A stretch of DNA of 64,000 nucleotides. Origin: Rhyzopertha dominica. Its lineage: Eukaryota > Arthropoda > Insecta > Coleoptera > Bostrichidae. The position numbers were made by a program, and so were the translations under genes. Below are positions 22,448 through 32,554 of this stretch, piece by piece. Position 1 is the stretch's first letter, and the number at the start of each line of letters is the position of its first letter. The notes beneath the pieces were generated by a model. The model did not search any database. It saw only the letters and a program-made list of their open reading frames with translations, and was not told where the DNA came from. The stretch is from NCBI GenBank assembly GCA_025024175.1, contig QCXZ01000064.1, positions 39,515,325 to 39,579,324 of the forward strand, written 5' to 3'.

Positions 22448-23791
22448 GCTGATCACCTTATTAACATCTTGAAGGTCACACCCATAACAAATAACGACCT
22501 CTTGGTTAGCTTTGACGTGGTATCTTTATTTACCCAAATACCAGTGGAAGAAGCGTTGGAGATAATAAAAGAAAAATACAAACCGCCATCCCATATCTTA
22601 AACTTAGTCCAGCATTGTTTAAATAATACCTATTTCATTTATAACGGACAGCGCTACAAACAGATAGAAGGAGCACCAATGGGTTCGCCGTTATCGCCGG
22701 TCATAGCAAACTTATTTATGGAAGATTTCGAGACCAAGGCGATTACCACCGCCACACAAAAACCGACCCTATGGTTAAGATATGTGGATGACACACTGGT
22801 AATTTGGCCGCATGGCAGGGCAGCCCTACAGAACTTCCTGGATCACCTTAACAGTCAACATGGCAAAATTCGTTTCACAATGGAGATAGAAGAGCACAAC
22901 AAATTGCCGTTTTTAGATGTGCTCTTGACAAGAAAACGTGACGGTTCCCTTGGACACACCGTATACAGAAAACAAACACATACGGATCGCTATCTTAACG
23001 CTGCGTCCCACCATCATCCAGCGCAAATATACTCAGTGGCTAAAACACTTTTAACGAGATCGAAACGTTTAGCCGACGAAGAAAGTAACGACGCTGAAAT
23101 GAAATACATCAAATCTACACTGCTTAACAATGGATTTTCTAAAAAAGTTATAAACAGAGCACTCAGGCCAAGACGACAACGTAATGATACAGACGAACCA
23201 CCAACTGGAATTGCCTTCTTACCATATATCAGAGGAACAACTGACAAAATCGGTAGGATACTAAAACGGCATAAGATCAAGGCTGTCTTTCGACCACACA
23301 AAAAGATAAATACGCTAATACGTAATCCTAAGGAACGTATACCATTGGAAGCCCAAGGGGTGTATGAAATACCATGCGGTACATGCGCCCAGTCGTATGT
23401 AGGTCAGACTAACAGAAGGATTGAAGTAAGAAGAGCCGAACATGTTAATGCGGTAGTAAAAGATGACAAGAATTCCTCTCTAGCGGCACACGTAAGAATT
23501 ACGGGTCACCAAATAAACTTTGAGAAGACGCGAACCCTGGCAATTTCCAAAAACCGAACAATAAGAACAATAAGGGAAGCTATAGAAATAGAAAAACGAC
23601 CCGACTGTTTAAACAAACGGGATGACGGACAAAGATTGCCACACACCTGGACCACGGTAATAGAACCAGTTATCACAAGCACAATCAATCTCAATACAGA
23701 AAATGATTCTGCTACGGGAGCCGAGGCAATGCTGAACAATCAAAGTTCCCATAATGTNCCGGTTATCAGTAGGCAGCAAAGCGTCATATAG
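22448..23791 (+). pseudogene. PLE reverse transcriptase plus GIY-YIG endonuclease, N-terminally truncated
   Basis: The frame is open across the junction but true PLE sequence starts at about 22448. The RT motifs in order are LLVSFDVVSLFT (motif A Asp, about 22515), EGAPMGSPLSP (motif B, about 22670), LRYVDDTLVIW (motif C, about 22775-22805) and LPFLDVLLTR. A linker is followed by LPYIRGTTDKIGR, then GVYEIPC...SYVGQTNRR (GIY-YIG, about 23355-23420), the HVRITGHQINF His block and REAIEIEKRPDCLN. PLE RTs are related to telomerase and prime at nicks made by their endonuclease. No stop interrupts it up to 23791; one N lies at 23758. The N-terminal part expected upstream is missing. Confidence 0.92.
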
Positions 23792-23962
23792 TCTCNAGGG
23801 GGGGCACAAGCCAGTTTGCCTAGAACACGGAGTAGGACACGCCAACAAGCACAGTCACAGCAAAGGCATACCGGACCGTAACGGGTGACAGCAAATTGAC
23901 AACATAGCAATTAATCACCGTAATGGAACTTTCATTGCGAAGAATAGAGTGAAAGATTACCA

Positions 23963-23997
23963 CTTGAAAATGGCAAGTGCGACCTTGCCGAAACGTC
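23963..23997 (+). ncRNA. Hammerhead-like core in main PLE tail
   Basis: Same element as at 21353-21387: stem GGCAAG/CTTGCC followed by GAAACGTC, preceded by a degenerate first box. Confidence 0.3.
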
Positions 23998-24059
23998 GGA
24001 AGAACGGTTTTCCTGAGGATCAAGCTACTACACGGAATAGAACCCGGAAAAGTTTCACA

Positions 24060-24092
<33 letters not shown>

Positions 24093-24857
24093 CAATATCC
24101 GCTTTTACCCTAAGGGTGTCGGGGTTACAATAAATAAAATAACAATTTCTTCTACACATAAATAAATTAAATTTCATTTTGATAAACAAATTTGGCCCAT
24201 CCTTTTTTGTCCTGTGCTAGATCTGTCGCCTCCCTCCAAGTTAATCCTCTTCTCCCCATTGTTTCACTAACTCTATCGTTCCAGTGCTTTGTAGGTCGGC
24301 CTCGGGTCCTCCGGTGATATATTCTTGCCTGCCATATGCTGCGCACTTGAGATTCATTCCCCATTCTTGACAAATGGCCAAACCATTTTAGTTGGTTTTC
24401 TTCAATTTTTGTTAATACAGATTCTGTTTTCAATTCTTCTCTAATATTGTTATTTGGTATGCGGTCTCTTCTAGTAACACCAAGTACTCTTCTAAGATAT
24501 TTCATCTCCATTGCTTGTACTTTACTTTTCTGCCTTTTCGTCATTACCCATGCTTCGCTTCCAAAAGTCAATATTGGGCGGAATATTGTTTTATAAACAG
24601 TCATTTTTGCATTCTTACTCACTTCTTTTCTGTTAATGAAGGATTTGCTTAGTGCGTGGTACAAATTTGCTGCTGCTGATACTCGCTCGGTTATTTCTGC
24701 TTCCTCCTTCCCTTTTTCATTTATTGTTACTCCTAGGTATTTGAAATGTTGTACTTGTTCCAGTTGTGTATCATCTAAATGTACATTCACTTTCTTACCG
24801 TTCCTGGAGATGACCATTATTTTTGTCTTTTCCTTGTTCACTTTCATCTTGTATTCC
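24093..24857 (-). mobile_element. 5'-truncated RTE-like LINE, right copy
   Basis: Inverted copy of the LINE 3' part. It starts further downstream in the gene than the left copy (at the EYKMKVNKEK region) and is joined at 24857 to a third PLE tail. The 3' end is the AT tract at 24062-24092. Confidence 0.8.
24167..24857 (-). pseudogene. LINE RT C-terminal part, open frame (right copy)
   Basis: Continuous from YKMKVNKEKTKIMVISR through FKYLGVTINEKGKEEAE, KTIFRPILTFGSEAW, RRVLGVTRRDR and WFGHLSRMG to the stop at 24167. Unlike the left copy it has no frameshift at the MTVYKTIF position. The catalytic FADD box lies outside this truncated copy. The first codons of the longer open frame (up to 24895) come from antisense PLE sequence. 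Confidence 0.85.
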
Positions 24858-25198
24858 CATAATGTACCGGTTATCAGTAGGCAGCAAAGCGTCATATTGT
24901 CTCAAGGGGGGGCACAAGCCAGTTTGCCTAGAACACGGAGTAGGACACGCCAACAAGCACAGTCACAGCAAAGGCATACCGGACCGTAACGGGTGACAGC
25001 AAATTGACAACATAGCAATTAATCACCGTAATGGAACTTTCATTGCGAAGAATAGAGTGAAAGATTACCACTTGAAAATGGCAAGTGCGACCTTGCCGAA
25101 ACGTCGGAAGAACGGTCCTCCTGAGGATCAAGCTACTACACGGAATACAACCCGGAAAAGTTTCACACCATACTCAATCCGTGAAAACCTAAAATCTA
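24853..25198 (+). mobile_element. Third PLE tail (3' UTR fragment)
   Basis: Direct repeat of about 23744-24061: starts at TTCCCATAATGTACCGG and runs through the hammerhead-like motif (25071-25105) to TTTCACACCATA. It then has about 25 more bases of tail than the main copy before the AT tract. It holds only the last codons and 3' UTR of the PLE. The junction with the LINE shares TTCC, a short microhomology. Confidence 0.85.

Positions 25199-25241
<43 letters not shown>
25199..25241. repeat. (AT)n tract
   Basis: About 21 AT dinucleotides between the third PLE tail and the right copy of the 437-bp duplication. Similar but shorter AT tracts end the LINE and PLE copies at 21271-21288 and 24062-24092. 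Confidence 0.95.
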
Positions 25242-25248
<7 letters not shown>

Positions 25249-25676
25249 AAGGAATCATTCCCCGTATTCGTCCGACTTTCAAGTTTCACACTAAGTGAGT
25301 CATGTTCATTGTCCCGGTTGAAATATTACATCAGATGGCTTTCGAATAATATAATTTAAAGATTGGAAGGTGTGACTAGCAAATTAATTCGCGTGTATCC
25401 AAAACTGTACTGGCGTTAAAGAATAGTAATGCAGAAACAATAAAATCAGATTCATATGTGGGGTCTTATCACATCCAAAACAATTTTCAGTGGCCTATGT
25501 TATTAATGCAGGCAAGCTTAGTATGCGAATAGATCATCTGGATTACGTTCATTTTAATTTTCTAAAACTGAATAGCTATGAAGTATAAAGTCTTCTTCTG
25601 TTTTTATTTATTTTGTATAAATTATAGACTGGTATGGGTATGGTTATGTGGATGCGTGAGCAGTAAAGGAAAGCGC
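25242..25676 (+). repeat. 437-bp direct duplication, right copy
   Basis: Almost identical to 19814-20250 and in the same orientation. The shared sequence stops at GGAAAGCGC (25676), exactly where the LINE begins on the left side. Single-copy sequence follows. Confidence 0.9.
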
Positions 25677-27473
25677 CTGACATGAAAGTTTTTAGAACAG
25701 CCCTTTGCGCGGAATCAAGGATCGTAAACCTGTTTGTGTCAGAACAAAAGCTCAATTCGAGTAAGTTTTATCGCGTATTTACTCCTCGGGTGCAATTTAG
25801 AGGCGTAATTGGTCCTAGATTGAGCTTTTGATAATCCCAACATTTCAGAGGATTTACAGCTGGAAGGATTTAGTCTTGACCTACTAACTGCTAAGAAGCA
25901 GGATTTTCTATTGTGCGAGCAATACATACTACTTTCCTGTGAACGTGCATATAAACTGCAAAATGCATTGCGCTAGAATGGAGCATTTTTATTTGCAACT
26001 AACTATTCAGGAAGCCGCTGCATAGCGATCGAAGCATAAACACTTCATGGCTTGCCATAAAGGCGCGCTTAAAAGTTATGGCCAGGAAGGCAGCACAATC
26101 ATTGGCAATCGATAGGTATAGGAGTATAAATGGCCCACTACGCGAAAGCCGTAACTATGCAATCTTGTTTACGGATAGTCAGTATGACAAGCAAATACAG
26201 CAATATTAATGAAATGTGTTTACAGCAGTTAGGTAACAGGATATGGCATAGAGGTGTGGTTTTGTCACATTGCATGATTCACGCTTTTAATAAAGGAGCA
26301 ATCTTTGTACAAACAAGTAATGCAATCTCACAAATTAACAGTGTTCGGTTCACATAGTTGTTTTTTACACTAAACAATAATTACGAACGTTCAAAACAGT
26401 TTGCGCTCGATTTGCATTTCANCTTCAGAATAAATGCTATTATTGCTGCATACGCCACAAAAAATAAGGCCAATGTATATTATTTAATACATTATTGAGA
26501 TAAGTTTTTTTTAAGGAAACCACTATTAATTGACTAATTATTAAAGTATCACTAAAATATTCAACATTTTGGGTAGCAACCACTGCACAAAGTTCTTTTC
26601 GTGTGAAGCTATTGAAGTATTATAATAGCGAAGAGAATGAAATAGATATCACTAAGTCAGCTTAGCAATGAGTATAAAAAGGTTTGCTGAAAAAAATACG
26701 TCAACAGCACGCGATGTTCTCAAGCGGTCATTCGTCTAAGTTCCAAACTATGTGTAAACTTTCAAGTCTGTAGCTCATCAGGATGTTAGTTTAAAATCAA
26801 TTGCAATATTTGTACCAAACTTAGTTGATAAACCGACACAAAAACTATTTCATAAGAACGTGTTAATAATAAATGTTTACATCTTGTTAGCACCTAAGCC
26901 TTAATTCATGATTCTGATTGGTCGAAGTCGAATAACGTTACGGATTAGTGGTAGTGCGCTGTCGCAGTACATTTTGCTCCTCTATAGCAGAACACCACAA
27001 TATACCCTTAAATGATGCAAGCCTTTATCATACGTTTCCTGAATGGAAAGTAGCATGGAAGCTTTAATGCAATATTCATGAGCCTCCAGAAATGAAGTAC
27101 ATCGTATAGACATATTACTTAAAAACTCAATACCTATATAATACAATACGCCATTTACAAGACGTTTCCCTTGTATATTTTATTATATTCTACATTCACT
27201 AGCTATAGCATTCGCTTATTATTTTCATCTTCAGAAAAATTATGGCTGCTGCCGCTACTACAAGTATATAGATGTTTGAAGTTAGATGATTCGACTCAAA
27301 CACATGTATCAATAAAAAATTGTGTTATTTGGACACATAGCTCATAGCTTGTAATTCCTTTACTCCATATATAATAAGATGTATCACCAAAGCTTAAGCT
27401 CTTCAAGAGGTATTAAGATAAAATTTTCACAACAAACTTTTGTTTATGCACATTTACCTACGTGTTTATAATA
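25677..27473. other. Unique AT-rich DNA, no gene seen
   Basis: No coding or element motifs recognised. The block about 25690-26000 is less AT-rich and may be single-copy conserved DNA, but nothing specific can be shown. Confidence 0.35.
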
Positions 27474-27546
27474 GTGTTCTGGCGAGGGGAAACAAGCGCC
27501 TGTGAATTAGGCTGTGCAGTTGCCAAAAGCTTCTTCTTCTCCTGTG

Positions 27547-27651
27547 TTCTAGAAGCTTCGATGACAGACAGGAACATTCGAGCATATCCGTCAGTCGGTC
27601 TAATTTGAAAATCGTCAAGCACACGGACAAAGCGATCCGGGTGTTATAAAG
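27547..27651 (+). promoter_or_regulatory. Heat-shock-type promoter: HSEs and TATA box
   Basis: TTCTAGAAGCTTC at 27547-27559 is a perfect three-unit heat-shock element (alternating TTC/GAA with 2-base gaps). A second GAACATTC follows at about 27572. A TATA-type box (TTATAAAGGG, about 27643) lies about 85 bases downstream. This is the spacing of arthropod hsp promoters, and HSF trimers bind such units. No heat-shock coding sequence follows within several kb, so it is an orphan hsp promoter, an LTR with HSEs, or chance. Confidence 0.4.
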
Positions 27652-30275
27652 GGTTTTAAAGCGACCATATTGAAATGTAGTGTATTCTGAATAGTGGTTG
27701 ATTGAATTATTAGTGTTGGAATAATAGCATATTGTATTTAGTGTATATGGGCACTTGTGTATGAAAAAGAAAGTTTAGTTAATCGGAGTTTTTTGAACCC
27801 GTAAACGTATATAACAGCAGTAAAACTTGCTTTATTATTCTGCTTGTATTAATACCAAGTTGTGCCACCAAGAAGCATGCGCCAAAAGGTCNTTACAGCG
27901 CATGCGTTTTAAAGATTGCTAAACTTACCAGACGGGGTTTAGATGTTAAAGTTATTAAAATATTAGGATAAATCAGATACCAACTCACCTACACTTCTAA
28001 TAGGTACCTACTAATTATCTGTTTCGCATAAATATTGAACATGCATGTTGGTGGTTACAGCTGCGTTTTTCTCTTGGACTCGAACTTCAAAGGAATACAT
28101 TGACGCTGACAATAAAACTTTTAGTTAATTATCAACCTTATTCTGTTCATTATTGGCAATCATTATTGCAGATATACGTCCAAATGCATATCCAGTGTAT
28201 TTATCAGCATATAATAATTTTAGGTAATCTGCTGTGAAACAAGGACTTTAGAACAATAGTACCGATGCCAAGAACTTGCCTGATAAAACCTCTATTCTTA
28301 AACTTGAGGACCGATCTGTTTGTAGGAATATCCTGCCGTAAAGATAAATACCTCTTGAACATCTTCGCTTATTTATGTTGCCGTCATCAATTATTGCAAT
28401 ATTTCGCCCCTTGTTAGCTTTGATGCATGTTATAGTAAGAAATGTATTTTTACTTTGGCTATCACTAATCAGTAAATCGCACACTTCTGTGGTTTTACAT
28501 CAATTAAATGCTACAAGTACCTATAGTTCCTTTTCGCGAACGAGTAGGAAGTATAGCTATTAGTTTGATATCGGTTACTTGTTCTCTTCATGAACGCGTT
28601 TTGATGGCTACATGTAGACTAATTCATACTGATTTTCATCATATCATATTAAGAAAATAACCCTACACCACGCTACACAAGGAATGGACAATGGATAGCT
28701 GGTTGAGACACTGGCAGTGGCTAGATGTCAGCCATGTTTTCCAACCATTACCGGCACAAATTTACGATTACGGGTGGTGGTAGTTAATTGTTGGTTAATA
28801 ATAATGAGAAGAAACTAATAGTAAGTAGAGAAGAACCAAATAGGAAAGCATAGAACTAGAGAAGACAGGTAGAGTGAGGAAGAAACAGATGTGATGACCT
28901 AGTTTATGCGCCAATTGCTAAATATAGTAAGACGCATATTCTATTTAAATTTACATGACGATGCGATGTCTAAACTATTACTACTTTCCACTATGTTGTA
29001 TAGGAGAATGATCGTTTAAATATTGCTTTTCTATGTTTGGAGATTGACAACAAATAAAATGTTTTGCGTATATTAACGTTATGAACGTCGCTCTCGAACG
29101 CAACCTACTCAAACAGGTGTGGGAGAGTGTTGTATTTGAAAACCTTGTAATAAAGACTGTGTTTCTGTTTCTTATACCGAAAATGACGAGTAGACATGAA
29201 TTTTGAGCTGAAATCGATTTTTATCCAAACTAGTCAAACAAGGGCCGTAAACTTCACAATAATTAAAGTGAGATAAAACTAGTGATTCGCATTATTTTTG
29301 TTAGATCTGTAACTAAGCTGTGTCTTTTAGAGTAAATTACTTTCAAAGATGCACAGGCTTTTTTAATAAATTTTTAGTATTTTCACCAAGCGAGGCTTAG
29401 TATCAATGATCACTACCAAGCTCTTAGCTAGAGCAACGTAAATTAAGATGGTATCTCCATGTTTACAGCAACATTACTCATAACACTGTTTACATCCCTG
29501 TCATTGCAAAAAAGGATTTGGATTCATTGATTAAAAAAATTCTTAAACGATACATCAACCAGCGCCTGAATATGTCTGCATATCAAAACGAGTAATACGG
29601 AAGGGTATCTAGTAGCATAATAATAAAATTAGCTGTGATGGCATACAAGAGTGGTCTCAGTATGCGGTTACCCCGGAGTCCACGAGAAAATACATAACAA
29701 AAAGTATATAATTTACTGAATTTGGATTGACAATAAAAAGTACCAATTTCGAGAAAAATAGAACGCTATTTAGAAGTTTTCGGTGTATTCGGGATTTTAA
29801 AATTTCAACATTTGCGTGGGTATTAAATTACTTACTACAAGATACCAATCTTCTGAAATCAGTAACAGCAAGTCATTTTACATATAGATGATTACTGCAT
29901 GTGTGGAGAATTCTTATCGCAATATATTCTATGTGTGTCCCTAATACTGGTGAAAACTTCCTAACTGTTACTAATATATACATATACTTACGTGCTACAA
30001 AACTTTTTTATTATTTTTTCGTCATTTTGTTGATCTGATGTATTGGATCAATTGAACGCTNACGCCATGTTTCTGATCTATTCACTGTATTAATGTAAGA
30101 ATATAACGATATTTATTAAATNGAGACTAATTAGCTTTATTGTTTTAGACGCTCATTTTGGTTAAAAACTGCAAAGATTCCAATTATCAACAATTGTAAT
30201 AATTTTAGCCTGTGCTGCAAAAGAACGTAAACTTCGAACAGCTTTTGAATCCAACCATACATGACGCATTCGCAA
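27652..30275. other. Unique DNA, no gene seen
   Basis: The first 250 bases may be the transcribed leader belonging to the heat-shock-type promoter but hold no long frame. The remainder is AT-rich without recognisable repeats or domains. Confidence 0.35.
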
Positions 30276-30540
30276 CTAAAGCAGCTTCATTTTTGTGTGT
30301 TTTCCGCTTTTAATTACACCAATCCAAATGTATTTTTAATGAACACGACACACCTTCCCAGGCTCGCGCGAAATTAATGGAAAATAAATGTTTTGCTTTA
30401 ATTAATGCGAGTCGGAAATGCAATTAAAGCTTGCAAATTACTGCTACCTCTTTCAGAGAAGCGCGAGAATTCGTAAAAAGGGGGAAAACTTACCTGTGCT
30501 GCGGCTTGCGGTGACGTAATCCTGAAACAAAAGCTCAAGT
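30276..30540 (-). other. Conserved-looking non-coding island
   Basis: A GC-richer unique patch with many ATTA/TAAT homeodomain-type sites (for example TTTAATTGCATTT, CATTAATTAAAG on the minus strand). It encloses the microexon candidate 30494-30521. Conserved intron flanks are common around regulated microexons. Conservation itself cannot be seen from one sequence. Confidence 0.3.
30494..30521 (-). other. Candidate 28-nt microexon
   Basis: On the minus strand CTTTTGTTTCAG (acceptor with a pyrimidine tract) is followed by 28 bases beginning GATTACGTCACCG and ending GCACAG, then GTAAGTTTTCCCCC (a strong donor, CAG|GTAAGT). All three frames are open; one reads ITSPQAAAQ after a one-base phase. 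The host gene is unknown because no neighbouring exon is visible in the window. The exon is 28 nt, not a multiple of three, so skipping it would change the frame. Confidence 0.35.
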
Positions 30541-30985
30541 TTATTCGGCCTGCTTTGTGAAGAGTAATGGGTTTTGCTACAGATACAGAAAAGCTTAAAT
30601 GGGTTGTACTGCAAGTCAGTAAACTGTTAAAAAGGTCTTCTTGAAGAGCGCAATGCAGGTATGTTACGCATCATCTTTTTAGCAGGTATAAACAAACGTC
30701 TATAGTAATTGTTATTACTACATGCCATTTCTGTTTTACAAATAATGAAAGCTACAATAGCTTCAATTGACTTGCTTCCGGCGCTAAGTGAAACATTTTT
30801 TTAAATAATATAATGATTATAACACTTGGTAATGTTTCAGTTTTTATTTAGTTAACCTCTTACATGTTTCGTTCATAGTATTTTAAATTAAATTTTAGCG
30901 GATATTTCAACAAAATTAATTTTGAACTAGAAATGATACATTATTGGTAGTGACATCACTTTTTTCAATAAATAAGGTAAATAAA

Positions 30986-31387
30986 CACTGATCTCTAATT
31001 AACTGGATGTCGCTTACATACCAAAATGCATGTAAATTATTTGTCATAGATTTAAGCCACTTTAGCGCCTAGCCGCTGGTCCTTGTACTAAAATTTTGAC
31101 AAAGGTTCGCTTCTGCGGTAAATGTAACGTTAATAATTGACGGTTAAAATCGTGAACTCATCATCTGTCTGCAGATTTCCAAAAGATGATCGTTGTAGTG
31201 TTTGAGTAAGAAACATGTACCGTACAAACTGGATGTTACGTTTACTCATAACCATATTATATAGTTAAGGATGTAACCTAAAATTTGAACGCGCCGTTAA
31301 ATTGATAGTACGAGTACCAGCGGCATGGTGGCTACTTATCACAGTTTTGAATGACTTATGCGACATCCAGTTATTTAGAGATCAGTG
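30986..31387. mobile_element. 402-bp MITE with 8-bp target duplication
   Basis: The ends are inverted repeats starting CACTGATCTCTAATTAACTG and pairing at one or two mismatches per 28 bases. Weaker pairing continues inward (GCCGCTGGT on both sides). The flanks are TAAATAAA at 30978-30985 and 31388-31395, an exact 8-bp duplication. That length points to the hAT, P or Merlin superfamilies. The interior is non-coding. Confidence 0.85.
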
Positions 31388-31395
31388 TAAATAAA

Positions 31396-32060
31396 CCGTA
31401 CCCATACCCATTTTACTGCAGCCGGTAATGTAGCTATCTTCGTACGTTACCATTTCAGTTATTTGCTTATACAGTCGCTGTATTTACTTATAGATGTCAT
31501 AAAATATTGGGGGAAAGCTTAAGTCCCTCTCCTAGAAATAATAATAATTATTTACGATAGGTCAAAAGACATTAAATATTGAAGTTGACCTTCTCAGTGG
31601 AGGCAGCTTTAGTGATGGCAGTTTTACCGTATTTCAAAAAAATTTAAAGTCAATACATATAAATAAATTATTATGTTTAAACCTTCAGAAATAGTTTTAG
31701 GGGAGCTATCGCCTCTCAACCCCCCCCCCCCCAAAAAAAAAAGCTCCCCCAAAACTCCCCTAGCTACGCCTATAACGTCACCTAGAAGATAACAATTCCT
31801 TAGGTTTATAAATCTAAGAAAGATGTACCTGTTTTGGATTTTGTGTAGTTATGTAAATTTGGTCACAATCACGCTAAGTATATCTTAGCGCCGGTTGACG
31901 TCGACCGTCAACCCTAACCTCAACCTTCCAGAAGTTTCGGTGCTAAGGATCACAACGTGGGACATCAAGGTATTCTAAAAAGGGTAAGCTACTTTTTACT
32001 GCACAATGATTGTAACGGCCGTAAAATTACGCAGACTAAATTTGTTCGTCTTATAGGTGA
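31396..32060. other. No gene; homopolymer C/A tract
   Basis: Positions about 31720-31742 hold about 14 C followed by about 10 A, within a stretch rich in short runs (CTCCCCCAAAACTCCCC). No element ends were identified around it. Confidence 0.4.
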
Positions 32061-32066
32061 GGAGGA

Positions 32067-32554
32067 ATGCGTGTTGGGGTAGTTTATAGATCATGGTGCG
32101 TACCCCGGTGTCTCCGCTGCCAACAGCCCCGTGCAGAACTCGAGGGCCGTTTTCTATGCACTGGCAGCATCATACAGCCGAAGAGGAAGAAGAAGAAGGG
32201 CAGCTTCACCGTCGGAATGCGCAAGGGCACATTTTTGAGAATGCACGGCTCACAGTGTCTGAGGTGTGCCTCTTTGTGCTCTATTCCATGTGACGCCCAC
32301 ATCCAAGGCAGGCCCTTTTCCAGCAGGACATGGGCCCAAGTGCACATACAGTCGTTAACTGGAGCAGCTTTTGCCGCGAAGTGTGTGTCTTTTTGATTTC
32401 NGATAGTGGGCGTCCCATAGGAGGTCCTGGTTGTGTGGTGGAGATCGTCGAGGCCAAAGTGGGCAAGCGGAAGTACAACCGCGGCCGCTACGGCAGGGGC
32501 AGTGGGTATTCAGCGGGCATTCAGGTGATCAAGCAGTACATTTTATTACTTTAG
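32067..32554 (+). pseudogene. Merlin (IS1016-like) transposase remnant
   Basis: Plus strand. A possible zinc-ribbon start (PRCLRCQQP...GRFLCT) and KKKKGSFTVGMRKGTF lie in one frame. From about 32235 the match continues in another frame: FENARLTVSEVCLF, a TGA at 32291-32293, then HTVVNWSSFCREVC, GGPGCVVEIVEAKVGKRKY and NRGRYGRGS. Merlin and IS1016 relatives have VEIDESKFGKRKYNRGR here, so the catalytic Asp is Val (GTC, 32446-32448). One frameshift, one stop and a lost catalytic residue make it dead. No flanking inverted ends were found. The higher G+C than the surroundings fits an insertion. Confidence 0.8.

Larger units (their letters stand above)
22448..24061 (+). mobile_element. 5'-truncated PLE, main copy
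   Basis: Plus-strand copy carrying most of the RT domain, the endonuclease and the 3' UTR, ending in an AT tract (24062-24092). Positions 22448-22902, the RT core, are unique in the palindrome; the rest is the right arm. It is 5'-truncated at the junction with the inverted copy. Confidence 0.9.
22903..24857. repeat. Palindrome right arm (about 1.96 kb)
   Basis: Reverse complement of 20511-22447. It holds the PLE 3' part (plus) followed by the LINE 3' part (minus). The AT tract at the element junction is longer here (24062-24092) than in the left arm. Confidence 0.9.

Noticed and set aside
23014..23301. Open frames antisense to the PLE and LINE genes (also 22049-22336, 20250-20855, 24636-24989)
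   Set aside because: They mirror codon bias of the real gene on the other strand and carry no domain.
20251..24857. Reading the palindrome as a missed-adapter sequencing artefact
   Set aside because: Not fully excluded. The arms differ by a frameshifting indel and several substitutions, and a third PLE tail and a flanking duplication are present, which a simple read-through does not explain.
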